64,000 nucleotides of DNA, taken from Pseudomonas haemolytica. Lineage in GTDB: Bacteria; Pseudomonadota; Gammaproteobacteria; Pseudomonadales; Pseudomonadaceae. The DNA is taken from NCBI RefSeq assembly GCF_009659625.1, contig NZ_VOIW01000001.1, positions 124,001 to 188,000 of the forward strand, in the 5' to 3' direction. This document shows, piece after piece, positions 19,052-26,527 of this stretch (the stretch's first letter is position 1; each line of letters starts with the position of its first letter). The notes under the pieces were generated by a model. The model saw only the letters and a program-made list of their open reading frames with translations, searched no databases and was not told the origin of the DNA. Both the position numbers and the translations under genes were made by a program.

Positions 19052-21337
19052 TTAGAAGTGGAAGCTGGTGGTCAACAGTGCGGTACGACCGGCCGCCTGG
19101 TTGGCGAAGTGCGCCGAGTAGGCCTTGTCGTAGTAGGTCTTGTCGGTGAGGTTCTGCACGTTCAATTGCAGGTCGACGTTCTTGGTCAGTTTGTAGCTGG
19201 CCATGGCGTCGTAGCGGGTGTAGGACGGCACGTATACGGTGTTGCCGGCGTCGCCGTAAACCTCGTCGACGTAGAAGGCGCCGCCGCCGACGGTCAGCTT
19301 CGGTGTGATGTCGTAGGTGGTCCACAGGCTGAAGGAATTCTTCGGCGTGTTGGGCATCTGGTTGCCTTTGTTGGAGCCGGCACTCACCACACCGTTACGC
19401 CCGTTGAGGCCGGATTTGACCAGCTCGCTGTCCAGGTAGGTGTAGCCGGCGAACACTTGCCATTGATCGGTGAGCTTGCCGCTGGCGGACAGTTCCACGC
19501 CATCGACCTGGGATTCACCGCCATTCTGGTAAGTGAGGGCATCCACCAGGATGCGGGTGTTTTTCTTCTCGGTGCGGAACACGGCGGCGGTCAGCGACAG
19601 GCGGTCGTGGAACAGGTCCCACTTGGTGCCCAGTTCATAGTTGACGGTTTCTTCTGGCTGCAAGTCGCTGGTGGCGGCACCGGCAGACAGCGGGTTGCCG
19701 TCGGCGCCTTCACCCACCAGGCCACCGGCTGGCGAGGCCGAGGTCGCGTAGGAGGCATAGATGCTGCCGTTCTCCAGCGGTTTCCAGACCAGGCCGGCCT
19801 GCCAGTTGAAGAACTGGCTGTCGTCCTTGATCTTGGTGCGCCCGGCGACGGCGTTGGTGTTGGCTTCGGTGTCGAAGGTGTCATAGCGCAGGCCGACGTT
19901 CAGCAGCCATTTCGGATCGAGTTCAATGGTATCGAACACGTAGGCGGCGCGGCTGGTGGCCTTGGTATTGGTGCCGTTGTAATTGCGCGCGACGCTGCCG
20001 GCCCAGGCATCGTCCGGGTTCGGGTTGCTCAGCGAGGTGCACTGGCCGCCCAGGCTGCCCTTGGCCGTGGTGCAGACCGGGTTGGCATTCGGGCTCACGG
20101 TGTAGCCGCTGGCGCGGGTTTCTTCACCGGTGAATTCCAGGCCAGTGGAGTACGAGTGCTTCATGCCCGCCAACTGGAAATTACCAAACAGGTCAGTCTG
20201 GTTGGTGGTGGTCGTGGTGGTAGTCACGCGGGTGTTGGCGCGACGCCATACGGTGCCGAACTGGTTGACGTTGTGCTGGCTGTCGTCAGGCTGGGTCAAC
20301 ACGTAGTCCTGGCCGGTGCTGCCATGGCGCAGGGTGTTTTTCAGCGTCATGTTGTCGTTCAGGTCGTGCTCGATGGAGAAGGTGCTGATATCGGCGCGGG
20401 TCTCGCGGAAATCGCGGTGCTTCAAACCGTAGAAGTTGTTGCTGTCGCCGCCGTCGGTAGGCTTGTCATGCACGTGGGCGGCTTTGGCGCCGCTGTTGCC
20501 GTAGCTGTAGGGAATTCCCGAGTCCGGCAGGTCGTTGCTTTCCATGTGGTAGTAGCTGAGGTTGACGCGGGTCGGCGTGCCCAGGCCAAAGGTCAGCGAC
20601 GGTGCCACGCCCCAACGGTCGTAATTCACTGCATCGCGGCCGGCGACGTTTTGCTCGTGGCTCATCAGGTTCAAGCGGAAGGCGGCGTTGTCGAGGAACT
20701 GGCGGTTCACGTCGAGCACATAGCGGCGGGTCTGGTCCGAACCGTAGGTGAAGCCGCCGTTGGTGAAGTCCCGCGCTTGTGGGGTCTTGCTCACCAGGTT
20801 GAGGCTGCCACCGGCCGAGCCACGGCCGCCGAACGAGGAGTTCGGGCCTTTGCTGACCTCGATGGACTCGATGTCGAAGATCTCACGGCTCTGGCCGCCG
20901 GTGTCGCGCACGCCATCCAGGTACGTGTCGCCCTGGGCGTCAAAACCACGGATGAACGGACGGTCCCCCTGGGGGTTGCCGCCTTCACCGGCACCAAAGG
21001 TAATGCCCGGTACGGTGCGCAAGGCATCCTGCAACGAGGTGGCAGCGGTGTCCTTGAGCACTTGTTGCGGCACCACGGTGACCGAGCGCGGCGTATCCAC
21101 CAGCGGCGCGGTGTATTTCTGCGAAGAGGCTTTTTCCACCTGGTAGGAGGTGTTGTCTTGCTCCTGGCCGGTGATGTTGGTGGCGCCGAGGGAGATAGGG
21201 TTGCGCTCGCCTTTTTGCTCGGTGTTTTCCGCCGCCTGCGCCAGGTGGGCGGCGGAGCTGGCGCTGAGAGCAACGCCAATGGCCGAGGCCAGCATGCGTG
21301 GTGAACTGGCCGGTGTTTTTATAAGAATGCGCGACAT
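19052..21337 (-). CDS. piuA: TonB-dependent catechol-siderophore receptor PiuA/Fiu type
   Basis: A 761-residue outer-membrane receptor that imports ferric catechol-type siderophores using TonB energy; Fiu/PiuA members also take up siderophore-cephalosporins. It has a signal peptide (LASAIGVALSASSAAHLAQA, about 17-36), a plug domain with TPRSVTVVPQQVLKDT and GITFGAGEGGNPQGDRPFIRG split across it, and a barrel ending in the terminal aromatic signature TTSFHF. I start it at the ATG 21337, placing the signal peptide correctly; the frame is open to 21400 but those codons lie in the promoter. It is divergent from piuC, the usual partner, with Fur-like sites between them. Confidence 0.92.
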   Translation of the reverse strand: MSRILIKTPASSPRMLASAIGVALSASSAAHLAQAAENTEQKGERNPISLGATNITGQEQDNTSYQVEKASSQKYTAPLVDTPRSVTVVPQQVLKDTAATSLQDALRTVPGITFGAGEGGNPQGDRPFIRGFDAQGDTYLDGVRDTGGQSREIFDIESIEVSKGPNSSFGGRGSAGGSLNLVSKTPQARDFTNGGFTYGSDQTRRYVLDVNRQFLDNAAFRLNLMSHEQNVAGRDAVNYDRWGVAPSLTFGLGTPTRVNLSYYHMESNDLPDSGIPYSYGNSGAKAAHVHDKPTDGGDSNNFYGLKHRDFRETRADISTFSIEHDLNDNMTLKNTLRHGSTGQDYVLTQPDDSQHNVNQFGTVWRRANTRVTTTTTTTNQTDLFGNFQLAGMKHSYSTGLEFTGEETRASGYTVSPNANPVCTTAKGSLGGQCTSLSNPNPDDAWAGSVARNYNGTNTKATSRAAYVFDTIELDPKWLLNVGLRYDTFDTEANTNAVAGRTKIKDDSQFFNWQAGLVWKPLENGSIYASYATSASPAGGLVGEGADGNPLSAGAATSDLQPEETVNYELGTKWDLFHDRLSLTAAVFRTEKKNTRILVDALTYQNGGESQVDGVELSASGKLTDQWQVFAGYTYLDSELVKSGLNGRNGVVSAGSNKGNQMPNTPKNSFSLWTTYDITPKLTVGGGAFYVDEVYGDAGNTVYVPSYTRYDAMASYKLTKNVDLQLNVQNLTDKTYYDKAYSAHFANQAAGRTALLTTSFHF

Positions 21338-21406
21338 GACGTGTCCCTTCCCCAAGGATGTGAGGCCGCGGAATATAGGCCCAACAAGACTTGGTATCAA
21401 TTGCGA

Positions 21407-21425
21407 GATATTGCTATTCGCACTG
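21407..21425 (-). promoter_or_regulatory. Weak Fur-box-like site upstream of piuA
   Basis: GATATTGCTATTCGCACTG matches about 11 of 19 positions of the classic Fur consensus (GATAATGATAATCATTATC). It lies 70 bases before piuA. Position and pathway make it credible, the match alone does not. Confidence 0.35.
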
Positions 21426-21426
21426 A

Positions 21427-21446
21427 ATTTACAATCTTTACACTTT
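21427..21446 (-). promoter_or_regulatory. Shared 20-base element upstream of piuA (direct-repeat type)
   Basis: ATTTACAATCTTTACACTTT contains TTTACA twice, 9 bases apart start to start. The same element with one base changed lies at 33732-33751 before the second TonB receptor, in the same orientation. The tandem spacing is like an OmpR-family response-regulator site. Regulator unknown. Confidence 0.5.
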
Positions 21447-21495
21447 TTGTTTACGGTTTTTGCCAGCTCGTTCGTCCCCTGGGTTTTACAGGGTG

Positions 21496-21514
21496 GATAA
21501 GAATCAATACCATT
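21496..21514 (+). promoter_or_regulatory. Fur box upstream of piuC
   Basis: GATAAGAATCAATACCATT matches 14 of 19 positions of the Fur consensus written as AATGATAATCATTATCATT. It ends 29 bases before the piuC ATG, where bound Fe-Fur would block expression. It would make piuC iron-repressed. Confidence 0.65.
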
Positions 21515-21543
21515 GGTGCCTCTCCGATTTCAGGTATCGCCCC

Positions 21544-22224
21544 ATGTTGCTGCACATTCCCGGCCTGTTCTCTCGCGAGGAGGTGCTGCGCATTCGCCAG
21601 GCCCTGGAAAATACCGAGTGGGCCGACGGCAAAATCACCGCCGGGCATCAGTCCGCCAAAGCCAAGCACAACCTGCAATTGCCCGAAGGCCACCCCTTGG
21701 CCAAGGAAATCGGCGCGGCGATGCTGGAACGCTTGTGGCAGAACCCGCTGTTCATGTCGGCGGCGCTGCCGCACAAAGTCTTCCCGCCGTTGCTCAACTG
21801 CTACACCGCTGGCGGCAGTTTCGACTTTCATATCGACAACGCCGTGCGCCAACCCAAAGGCAGCCATGAACGTGTGCGGACCGATCTGTCGTCCACGCTG
21901 TTCTTCAGTGACCCGGAGGATTACGACGGCGGCGAACTGGAAATCCAGGACACCTTCGGCCTGCAACAGGTCAAGCTGCCCGCCGGCGACATGGTGCTGT
22001 ACCCCGGTTCCAGCCTGCACAAGGTCAACGCCGTGACCCGTGGCACGCGCTATGCCTCGTTCTTCTGGACCCAAAGCCTGGTGCGCGAAGACAGCCAACG
22101 CACCTTATTGTTCGAGATGGACGGCGCCATCCAGCAACTGACCCGCGATGTCCCTGACCACCCGGCACTGATCCAGCTCACTGGCACCTATCACAACTTG
22201 CTGCGCCGCTGGGTCGAGGTCTGA
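21544..22224 (+). CDS. piuC: Fe(2+)/2-oxoglutarate dioxygenase PiuC (PKHD-type hydroxylase)
   Basis: A 226-residue cytoplasmic dioxygenase of the PKHD hydroxylase family, iron-regulated with the PiuA receptor and linked to siderophore(-drug) uptake; its natural substrate is not settled. The iron-binding triad is visible as the H and D of [11 protein letters not shown] (about residues 94-104) and the distal His of [24 protein letters not shown] (about 152-175), which also carries the Arg for 2-oxoglutarate. The start is the ATG at 21544, giving the usual family length; the frame extends upstream into the promoter and Fur box. The Sel1 gene begins one base after its stop, so they form an operon. 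Confidence 0.93.
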   Translation: MLLHIPGLFSREEVLRIRQALENTEWADGKITAGHQSAKAKHNLQLPEGHPLAKEIGAAMLERLWQNPLFMSAALPHKVFPPLLNCYTAGGSFDFHIDNAVRQPKGSHERVRTDLSSTLFFSDPEDYDGGELEIQDTFGLQQVKLPAGDMVLYPGSSLHKVNAVTRGTRYASFFWTQSLVREDSQRTLLFEMDGAIQQLTRDVPDHPALIQLTGTYHNLLRRWVEV

Positions 22225-22225
22225 G

Positions 22226-22984
22226 ATGGGCTTTTTATTGCGCCGTGAAGAAGTGCTCAACGTTGAACAATTGCAGTCCATGCTCGACGACTCCCCAGTG
22301 CGCGCCGCTCAGGCGATCCTGATCGCGGCCAAGGAAGGCGTGCTCGATGCCCAGGCCTTGCTTGGGCAAATCCTGTTGGAAGGGCGTGGCATTGCGCGGG
22401 ACGAAGCACTGGCGCTGCGTTGGTTCCGCATCGCGGCGCAAGGTGGGCATTCGATGGCGCGCAATATGGCCGGGCGTTGCCTGGAGCATGGTTGGGGCTG
22501 TGCCGTGGATGAAGCGGCGGCTGCGCGGGAATATCGGCTCGCAGCAGAGGCCGGGTTGGATTGGGGGCAGTACAACTACGCCAACCTGTTGGCGACCGGA
22601 CGCGGTGTTGTGCATGACCAGGCCCAAGCGCTGGCGCTTTATCGCCAGGCCGCCGAGCAGGGCCACGCCAAGTCGATGAACCTGGTGGGGCGTTATCTGG
22701 AAGACGGCCAGCATTGTCCGAGGGATCTGGAAGCGGCCATTGAGTGGTACCGACGCTCCGCCGAAGCCGGGGATTTTCGTGGACAGTTCAGCTATGCGGC
22801 GGTGTTGGCTGACGGCGGCCAGATCGAGGCTGCTTTGGAGTGGCTGCGCATGGCGCTGGCCGGTGGGAATCTCAAGTTCCTGCGAACCGCACACAAGGCG
22901 CTGGCGTCAGCCAATGACCCACACGTTCGTGCGATGGCTGGGGTTTACCAAGAACATGCAGATCAATTGGAAAAAACGCTGTAG
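22226..22984 (+). CDS. Sel1/tetratricopeptide-repeat protein
   Basis: A 252-residue protein made of about five Sel1-type repeats of roughly 36 residues, each with the pattern A-x2-G-x-A-x-A-x2-WY/F-x-A-A-x-G (for example ALALRWFRIAAQGGHSMA, AREYRLAAEAGLDWG, ALALYRQAAEQGHAKS, AIEWYRRSAEAGDFRG). Sel1 proteins are helical scaffolds for protein contacts. No signal peptide or membrane segment is seen, so it is probably cytoplasmic. It starts one base after the piuC stop, and the same neighbour follows piuC in P. aeruginosa (from memory), which suggests an accessory role in the PiuC function; the role itself is unknown. Confidence 0.88.
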   Translation: MGFLLRREEVLNVEQLQSMLDDSPVRAAQAILIAAKEGVLDAQALLGQILLEGRGIARDEALALRWFRIAAQGGHSMARNMAGRCLEHGWGCAVDEAAAAREYRLAAEAGLDWGQYNYANLLATGRGVVHDQAQALALYRQAAEQGHAKSMNLVGRYLEDGQHCPRDLEAAIEWYRRSAEAGDFRGQFSYAAVLADGGQIEAALEWLRMALAGGNLKFLRTAHKALASANDPHVRAMAGVYQEHADQLEKTL

Positions 22985-23067
22985 GCGCTCGCTCCTATAC
23001 ATTCACGTGTTGCGGTTAGTCGATGAACGGCCAAGACTTGAGGTTGAAGCCCAGGCGTAAATCACTA

Positions 23068-23094
23068 TGATTAAGCTTGAATCACATTCAATCA
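23068..23094. promoter_or_regulatory. Palindromic operator candidate of the toxin-antitoxin pair
   Basis: TTGAATcacATTCAA (23077-23091) is a perfect 6-bp inverted repeat, nested in TGATT...AATCA outer arms. It lies 37 bases before the antitoxin ATG. Ribbon-helix-helix antitoxins usually bind such repeats to repress their own operon. Confidence 0.5.
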
Positions 23095-23127
23095 CGCGCG
23101 TGTCAGATATCCGCGAAGAGAGTTTCC

Positions 23128-23394
23128 ATGGGTGCCGAAACCAAAGTAATGACAGCTCATATTCCCACCGCCCTCGCTCAGAAAGTCGACCAAATGGCTG
23201 CGCGAATGGATCGCTCACGCGGATGGGTGGTGAAACAAGCCCTCGCCGATTGGGTCGACCAAGAAGAAGAGCGCAGCCGTTTGACGCTTGAAGCTATGGC
23301 AGATGTAGATGCGGGGCGCGTGATCGATCACCAGGCAGTGAAAGCCTGGGCAGATAGCCTGAGCACGGATTCGCCGCTACCGGTACCGCGCTGA
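23128..23394 (+). CDS. Ribbon-helix-helix antitoxin (ParD/CopG-like)
   Basis: An 88-residue DNA-binding antitoxin. The N-terminal half has the RHH pattern: a short strand (TAHIPTALAQK) followed by a helix and the turn MDRSRGWVVKQALADWV, as in CopG/ParD proteins. The C-terminal part (about 50-88) is acidic and likely flexible until it wraps the toxin. I start it at the ATG 23128, which gives the family-typical N-terminus; the frame is open further left. The stop TGA shares its last base with the toxin ATG (TGATG), giving translational coupling. Together with 23394-23669 this is a complete type II pair. Confidence 0.85.
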   Translation: MGAETKVMTAHIPTALAQKVDQMAARMDRSRGWVVKQALADWVDQEEERSRLTLEAMADVDAGRVIDHQAVKAWADSLSTDSPLPVPR

Positions 23395-23669
23395 TGGAGC
23401 TGAGGTGGACAAGTAAAGCCTTATCCGACTTAGCTCGATTGTATGACTTCCTCTCTGTTGTAAACCGCCAAGCTGCCGCCCGTACCGTGCAGTCACTATC
23501 CCAGGCGCCTGATACGTTGCTCAGCAATCCGCGCATCGGTGAGAGAATTGAGGAGTTTTCGCCGCGTGACGTAAGAAGACTTTTGGTCGGCCATTACGAA
23601 ATGCGCTATGAAATTCAACAGTCGACACTCTATATTTTACGGTTATGGCACGTTCGCGAAGATCGCTGA
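23394..23669 (+). CDS. RelE/ParE family toxin
   Basis: A 91-residue basic protein of the RelE/ParE fold. It starts MELRWTSKALSDLARLYDFL, the helical hairpin typical of ParE, and ends in the beta-strand block VRRLLVGHYEMRYEIQ and LYILRLWHVREDR. The WTSKALSDL start and the RLWHxREDR end are standard for ParE-like members, which poison gyrase; RelE-type ribosome-dependent cleavage is the alternative and cannot be excluded from sequence. It overlaps its antitoxin by one base. A bidirectional terminator follows. Confidence 0.85.
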   Translation: MELRWTSKALSDLARLYDFLSVVNRQAAARTVQSLSQAPDTLLSNPRIGERIEEFSPRDVRRLLVGHYEMRYEIQQSTLYILRLWHVREDR

Positions 23670-23690
23670 AACTCCGTAAAACAGGCAGAA

Positions 23691-23721
23691 AAAAGCCCAT
23701 GAAACGTCATGGGCTTTTTAG
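23691..23721. terminator. Bidirectional terminator between toxin and speC
   Basis: AAAAAAGCCCATGaaacgTCATGGGCTTTTT forms a stem of about 12 bp with A/T tracts on both sides, so it can end both the toxin transcript and the convergent speC transcript. Confidence 0.85.
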
Positions 23722-23732
23722 TTATAGCCGTC

Positions 23733-24896
23733 TCACACGTAGAACGACTTCAACGGCGGAAACCCATTGAACTCAACCGCGCTGTAGCTGGTGGTGTACG
23801 CACCGGTCGACAACCAGTACAAACGATCACCAATCGCCAGGTTCAGCGGCAGGCCGTACTTGTAGTTTTCGTACATGATATCGGCGCTGTCGCAGGTAGG
23901 GCCGGCGATGACCACTTCTTCCATCTCGCCTTTCTTTTCAGTCCAGATCGGGAACTTGATGGCTTCGTCCATGGTTTCGATCAGGCCGGAGAACTTGCCC
24001 ACATCGGTGTACACCCAACGCTCGACGGCGGTGCGTGATTTACGTGCAACCAGTACGACTTCGCTGACCAGGATACCGGCGTTGGCGATCAACGAACGGC
24101 CTGGCTCCAGGATGATTTCCGGCAGGTCGTCGCCGAAATCTTCCTTGAGGAAGCGGATGATTTCTTCGGCGTAGGTTTCCAGGCTGTTGGTGCGGGTGAT
24201 GTAGTTGGCCGGGAAGCCGCCGCCCATGTTGATCAGCTTCAGATGAATGCCGTCTTCTTCCTTCAGGCGTTCGAAGATCACCTTGACCTTGGCGATGGCC
24301 GCGTCCCACACGCTGATATCACGCTGCTGCGAGCCAACGTGGAACGAGATGCCGTACGGCACCAGGCCCAGGTCACGGGCGAGGATCAGCAGGTCCATGG
24401 CCATGTCGGTCTGGCAGCCGAACTTGCGCGACAGGGGCCAGTCCGCCGTGGTCGAGCCTTCGGTGAGGATACGCACATACACTTTCGAACCCGGCGCGGC
24501 CTTGGCGATGTTGCGCAAGTCGGCTTCGGAGTCGGTGGAGAACAGGCGCACACCCTTCTCATAGAAGTAGCGAATGTCCTTGGATTTCTTGATGGTGTTG
24601 CCGTAGCTGATACGGTCGGCGCTGACGCCGCGGTCCATGACCTTGTCCAGCTCGTAGATCGAGGCGATATCGAAGCTCGAACCCTTGTCTTTCAACAGGT
24701 CGATGATCTCGACGGCCGGGTTGGCCTTGACCGCGTAATACACCTTGGCGAATTCGAAACCGGCGCGCAGGTCATCGTAGGCCTGGCTGATCATCGCGGT
24801 GTCGATCACCACGAACGGGGTTTCTTGCTTGTCGGCGAACGCCTTCATTTTGTCAAAGGTGGCGCGCGCGAAATAATCTTCGACGTTGATCGACAT
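23733..24896 (-). CDS. speC: Ornithine (lysine/ornithine) decarboxylase, group IV PLP type
   Basis: SpeC makes putrescine from ornithine, the first step of polyamine synthesis, in the cytoplasm. The 387-residue protein belongs to the alanine-racemase-fold (eukaryote-like) group IV decarboxylases: the PLP lysine is in VYYAVKANPAVEI (about residues 45-57), the phosphate/stacking part in GISFHVGSQ, the glycine loop in INMGGGFPANY, and the active-site cysteine in GPTCDSADIMYENY (near 323). The start is the ATG at 24896, placing MSINVEDYF at the N-terminus. It is a single-gene unit with a terminator on each side; a leader of more than 100 bases contains a strong hairpin. Confidence 0.94.
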   Translation of the reverse strand: MSINVEDYFARATFDKMKAFADKQETPFVVIDTAMISQAYDDLRAGFEFAKVYYAVKANPAVEIIDLLKDKGSSFDIASIYELDKVMDRGVSADRISYGNTIKKSKDIRYFYEKGVRLFSTDSEADLRNIAKAAPGSKVYVRILTEGSTTADWPLSRKFGCQTDMAMDLLILARDLGLVPYGISFHVGSQQRDISVWDAAIAKVKVIFERLKEEDGIHLKLINMGGGFPANYITRTNSLETYAEEIIRFLKEDFGDDLPEIILEPGRSLIANAGILVSEVVLVARKSRTAVERWVYTDVGKFSGLIETMDEAIKFPIWTEKKGEMEEVVIAGPTCDSADIMYENYKYGLPLNLAIGDRLYWLSTGAYTTSYSAVEFNGFPPLKSFYV

Positions 24897-24998
24897 GCTG
24901 GGGACTCCTAGGGGCAAACTGTATTAATCAATGGGTGCAAATGAACGTCCTCCGTATCCCCACTTTGGTTCGCCTACTTCCCAAGGCATGTCGCCGAA

Positions 24999-25036
24999 AG
25001 CAAAAAGGCCATGGGAATAACCGCTTCCCTTGGCCT
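24999..25036 (-). terminator. Terminator-like hairpin in the region upstream of speC
   Basis: AAGGCCATGGGAA (25004-25016) pairs with TTCCCTTGGCCTT (25024-25036) with one mismatch; on the minus strand the stem is followed by TTTTTG. It may end the operon lying upstream on the same strand or act as a leader attenuator of speC, whose ATG is about 108 bases further on. Confidence 0.6.
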
Positions 25037-25258
25037 TGCTGTCTCGTCGTCAGTACTTGAGCCGGATGGATCGTTTCCAGCATGGACGTTCGGCGCGAAC
25101 TTTAGGGCTTGACGGGCGTGGGATCAACTAAAAATGTCGCGTTTTTGCACGCGTTCGTCGCGCGGCCGCGTGCAGCTACTTATGTAACCGACCGGTGTGA
25201 CGGAATGATGTTCCCCGGAGGGGGCAATTTGAGGTGTTTCAGGCACTGTGAAGATCCA

Positions 25259-25349
25259 ATGTGGGAGCGGGCTTGCTCGCGAAGGCGGTGTATCAGCCAA
25301 TGCATCGGTTGACTGACACTCCGCATTCGCGAGCAAGCCCGCCCCACAT
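25259..25349. repeat. REP doublet (REPIN), GCGGGCTTGCTCGCG type
   Basis: ATGTGGGAGCGGGCTTGC at the left and its near-complement ending GCCCGCCCCACAT at the right flank a 45-base centre. The core GCGGGCTTGCTCGCG differs from the GGGGGCTTGCTCCCG core of other copies in this window, so it belongs to a second subfamily. Confidence 0.85.
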
Positions 25350-25369
25350 GTTGAACGGGGCGCGTCAGG

Positions 25370-26527
25370 TCATGCGAGCGCCGTCTCGGCAGGGGAGACG
25401 ATGCTGGTCTTGCCCCCACGCGACTTACCAGAGCTCAAGTACTCGGCAATCGACTCCTGGGTTACTTCCCCGAGGAACACCCGCTCCGCATCCATCACCG
25501 GCAGCCACGAGCGGTTGAACTCGTACATGCGCGACAGCAGGATGCGCAAATGCTCGTCATAGGCTGCGGTGGCGTTGAACTCACGCAGGTACTGGCTGCA
25601 AGTACCGGTCTGACGGTGCAAGTCGCGACGGCGTACATAACCCAGCGCCTTGTTCTCGGCGCAGGTGACCACCACGTAGCGGCGGTCATGTTCGTCCATC
25701 AGCTCCAGGGCATCGGCCACCGGGGTTTCCGGGCTGACCGACGGCGCATTGTCCGCCGCGTCTTCGGCCTTCACCAACAGCAGGCGCTTGAGGGTGCTGT
25801 CCTGGCCCACGAAGTTGCTGACGAATTCGTCGGCCGGATGCGCCAGCAGCGTATCGGGGTGGTCAATCTGCAGCAGCTTGCCGGCGCGGAAGATGGCGAT
25901 CTTGTCACCCAGCTTGATGGCTTCGTCGATGTCGTGGCTGACCATGATCACGGTCTTGTTCAGCGCGCGTTGCATCTCGAAGAACTCGTTCTGGATCATC
26001 TCGCGGTTGATCGGGTCGACCGCGCCGAACGGCTCATCCATCAGCAGCAGCGGTGCATCGGCCGCCAGGGCACGGATCACACCGATGCGCTGCTGTTGGC
26101 CGCCAGACAGCTCACGCGGGTAGCGATGCAAGTATTGCTTGGGTTCCAGCTTGATCATGCTCATCAACTCGCGGGCGCGGTCGTGGCATTTCTGCTTGTC
26201 CCAGCCGAGCAGCTTGGGCACCACCACGATGTTCTCTTCGATGGTCATGTTCGGGAACAGGCCGATCTGCTGGATCACATAGCCAATGTTGCGGCGCAGG
26301 GTCACTTCGTCCAGGTCGGTGGTGTCTTCGCCGTTGATCAGGATCTTGCCCGAAGTTGGCTTGATCAGGCGGTTGATCATTTTCAGCGTGGTGCTCTTGC
26401 CGCAGCCCGATGGGCCGAGGAATACGCAAATCTCGCCTTCGTTGACGGTCAGGCTTACATCGTTGACGGCAGTAATGGTCTTGCCGTTGCTTTGAAAAGT
26501 CTTGGACAGGTTTTGAAGTTCGATCAT
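25370..26527 (-). CDS. Compatible-solute ABC transporter ATPase with CBS pair (OpuCA/OsmV type)
   Basis: The ATP-hydrolysing subunit of a glycine betaine/choline/carnitine importer. The 385-residue protein has Walker A (LGPSGCGKSTTLKM, near residue 40), a Q-loop, the signature ELSGGQQQRIGV and Walker B LLLMDEPFGAVDP, then a C-terminal tandem CBS module (about 260-370) that in OpuA/OpuC relatives senses ionic strength. The ATG at 26527 overlaps the stop of the upstream permease (ATGA). It is last in a four-gene operon of permease, binding protein, permease, ATPase. The order matches opuCA-CB-CC-CD of P. syringae read from ATPase to permease (from memory). Osmotic induction is likely but not read from the DNA. 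Confidence 0.92.
   Translation of the reverse strand: MIELQNLSKTFQSNGKTITAVNDVSLTVNEGEICVFLGPSGCGKSTTLKMINRLIKPTSGKILINGEDTTDLDEVTLRRNIGYVIQQIGLFPNMTIEENIVVVPKLLGWDKQKCHDRARELMSMIKLEPKQYLHRYPRELSGGQQQRIGVIRALAADAPLLLMDEPFGAVDPINREMIQNEFFEMQRALNKTVIMVSHDIDEAIKLGDKIAIFRAGKLLQIDHPDTLLAHPADEFVSNFVGQDSTLKRLLLVKAEDAADNAPSVSPETPVADALELMDEHDRRYVVVTCAENKALGYVRRRDLHRQTGTCSQYLREFNATAAYDEHLRILLSRMYEFNRSWLPVMDAERVFLGEVTQESIAEYLSSGKSRGGKTSIVSPAETALA

Larger units (their letters stand above)
24897..25369. other. Intergenic region between speC and the OpuC-type operon
   Basis: No gene is seen in these 473 bases. They hold the speC leader and promoter, a hairpin terminator at 25004-25036 and a REP doublet at 25259-25349. 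The A/T-richer stretch 25110-25160 may carry promoter elements, but none is clear. Confidence 0.7.

Noticed and set aside
16324..19149. Two long plus-strand frames opposite the PepSY-flavodoxin reductase
   Set aside because: They start inside a REP doublet or within the reductase and show no domain; the reductase motifs are unambiguous.
19058..21304. Plus-strand open frame of 748 codons opposite piuA
   Set aside because: It is antisense to a receptor with a signal peptide, plug and terminal aromatic residue; the frame is low-complexity Val/Gly/Ala with no domain.
24897..25369. Small RNA gene or riboswitch in the speC upstream region
   Set aside because: Apart from one terminator-like hairpin and a REP doublet I found no promoter-hairpin-terminator unit or known riboswitch core.
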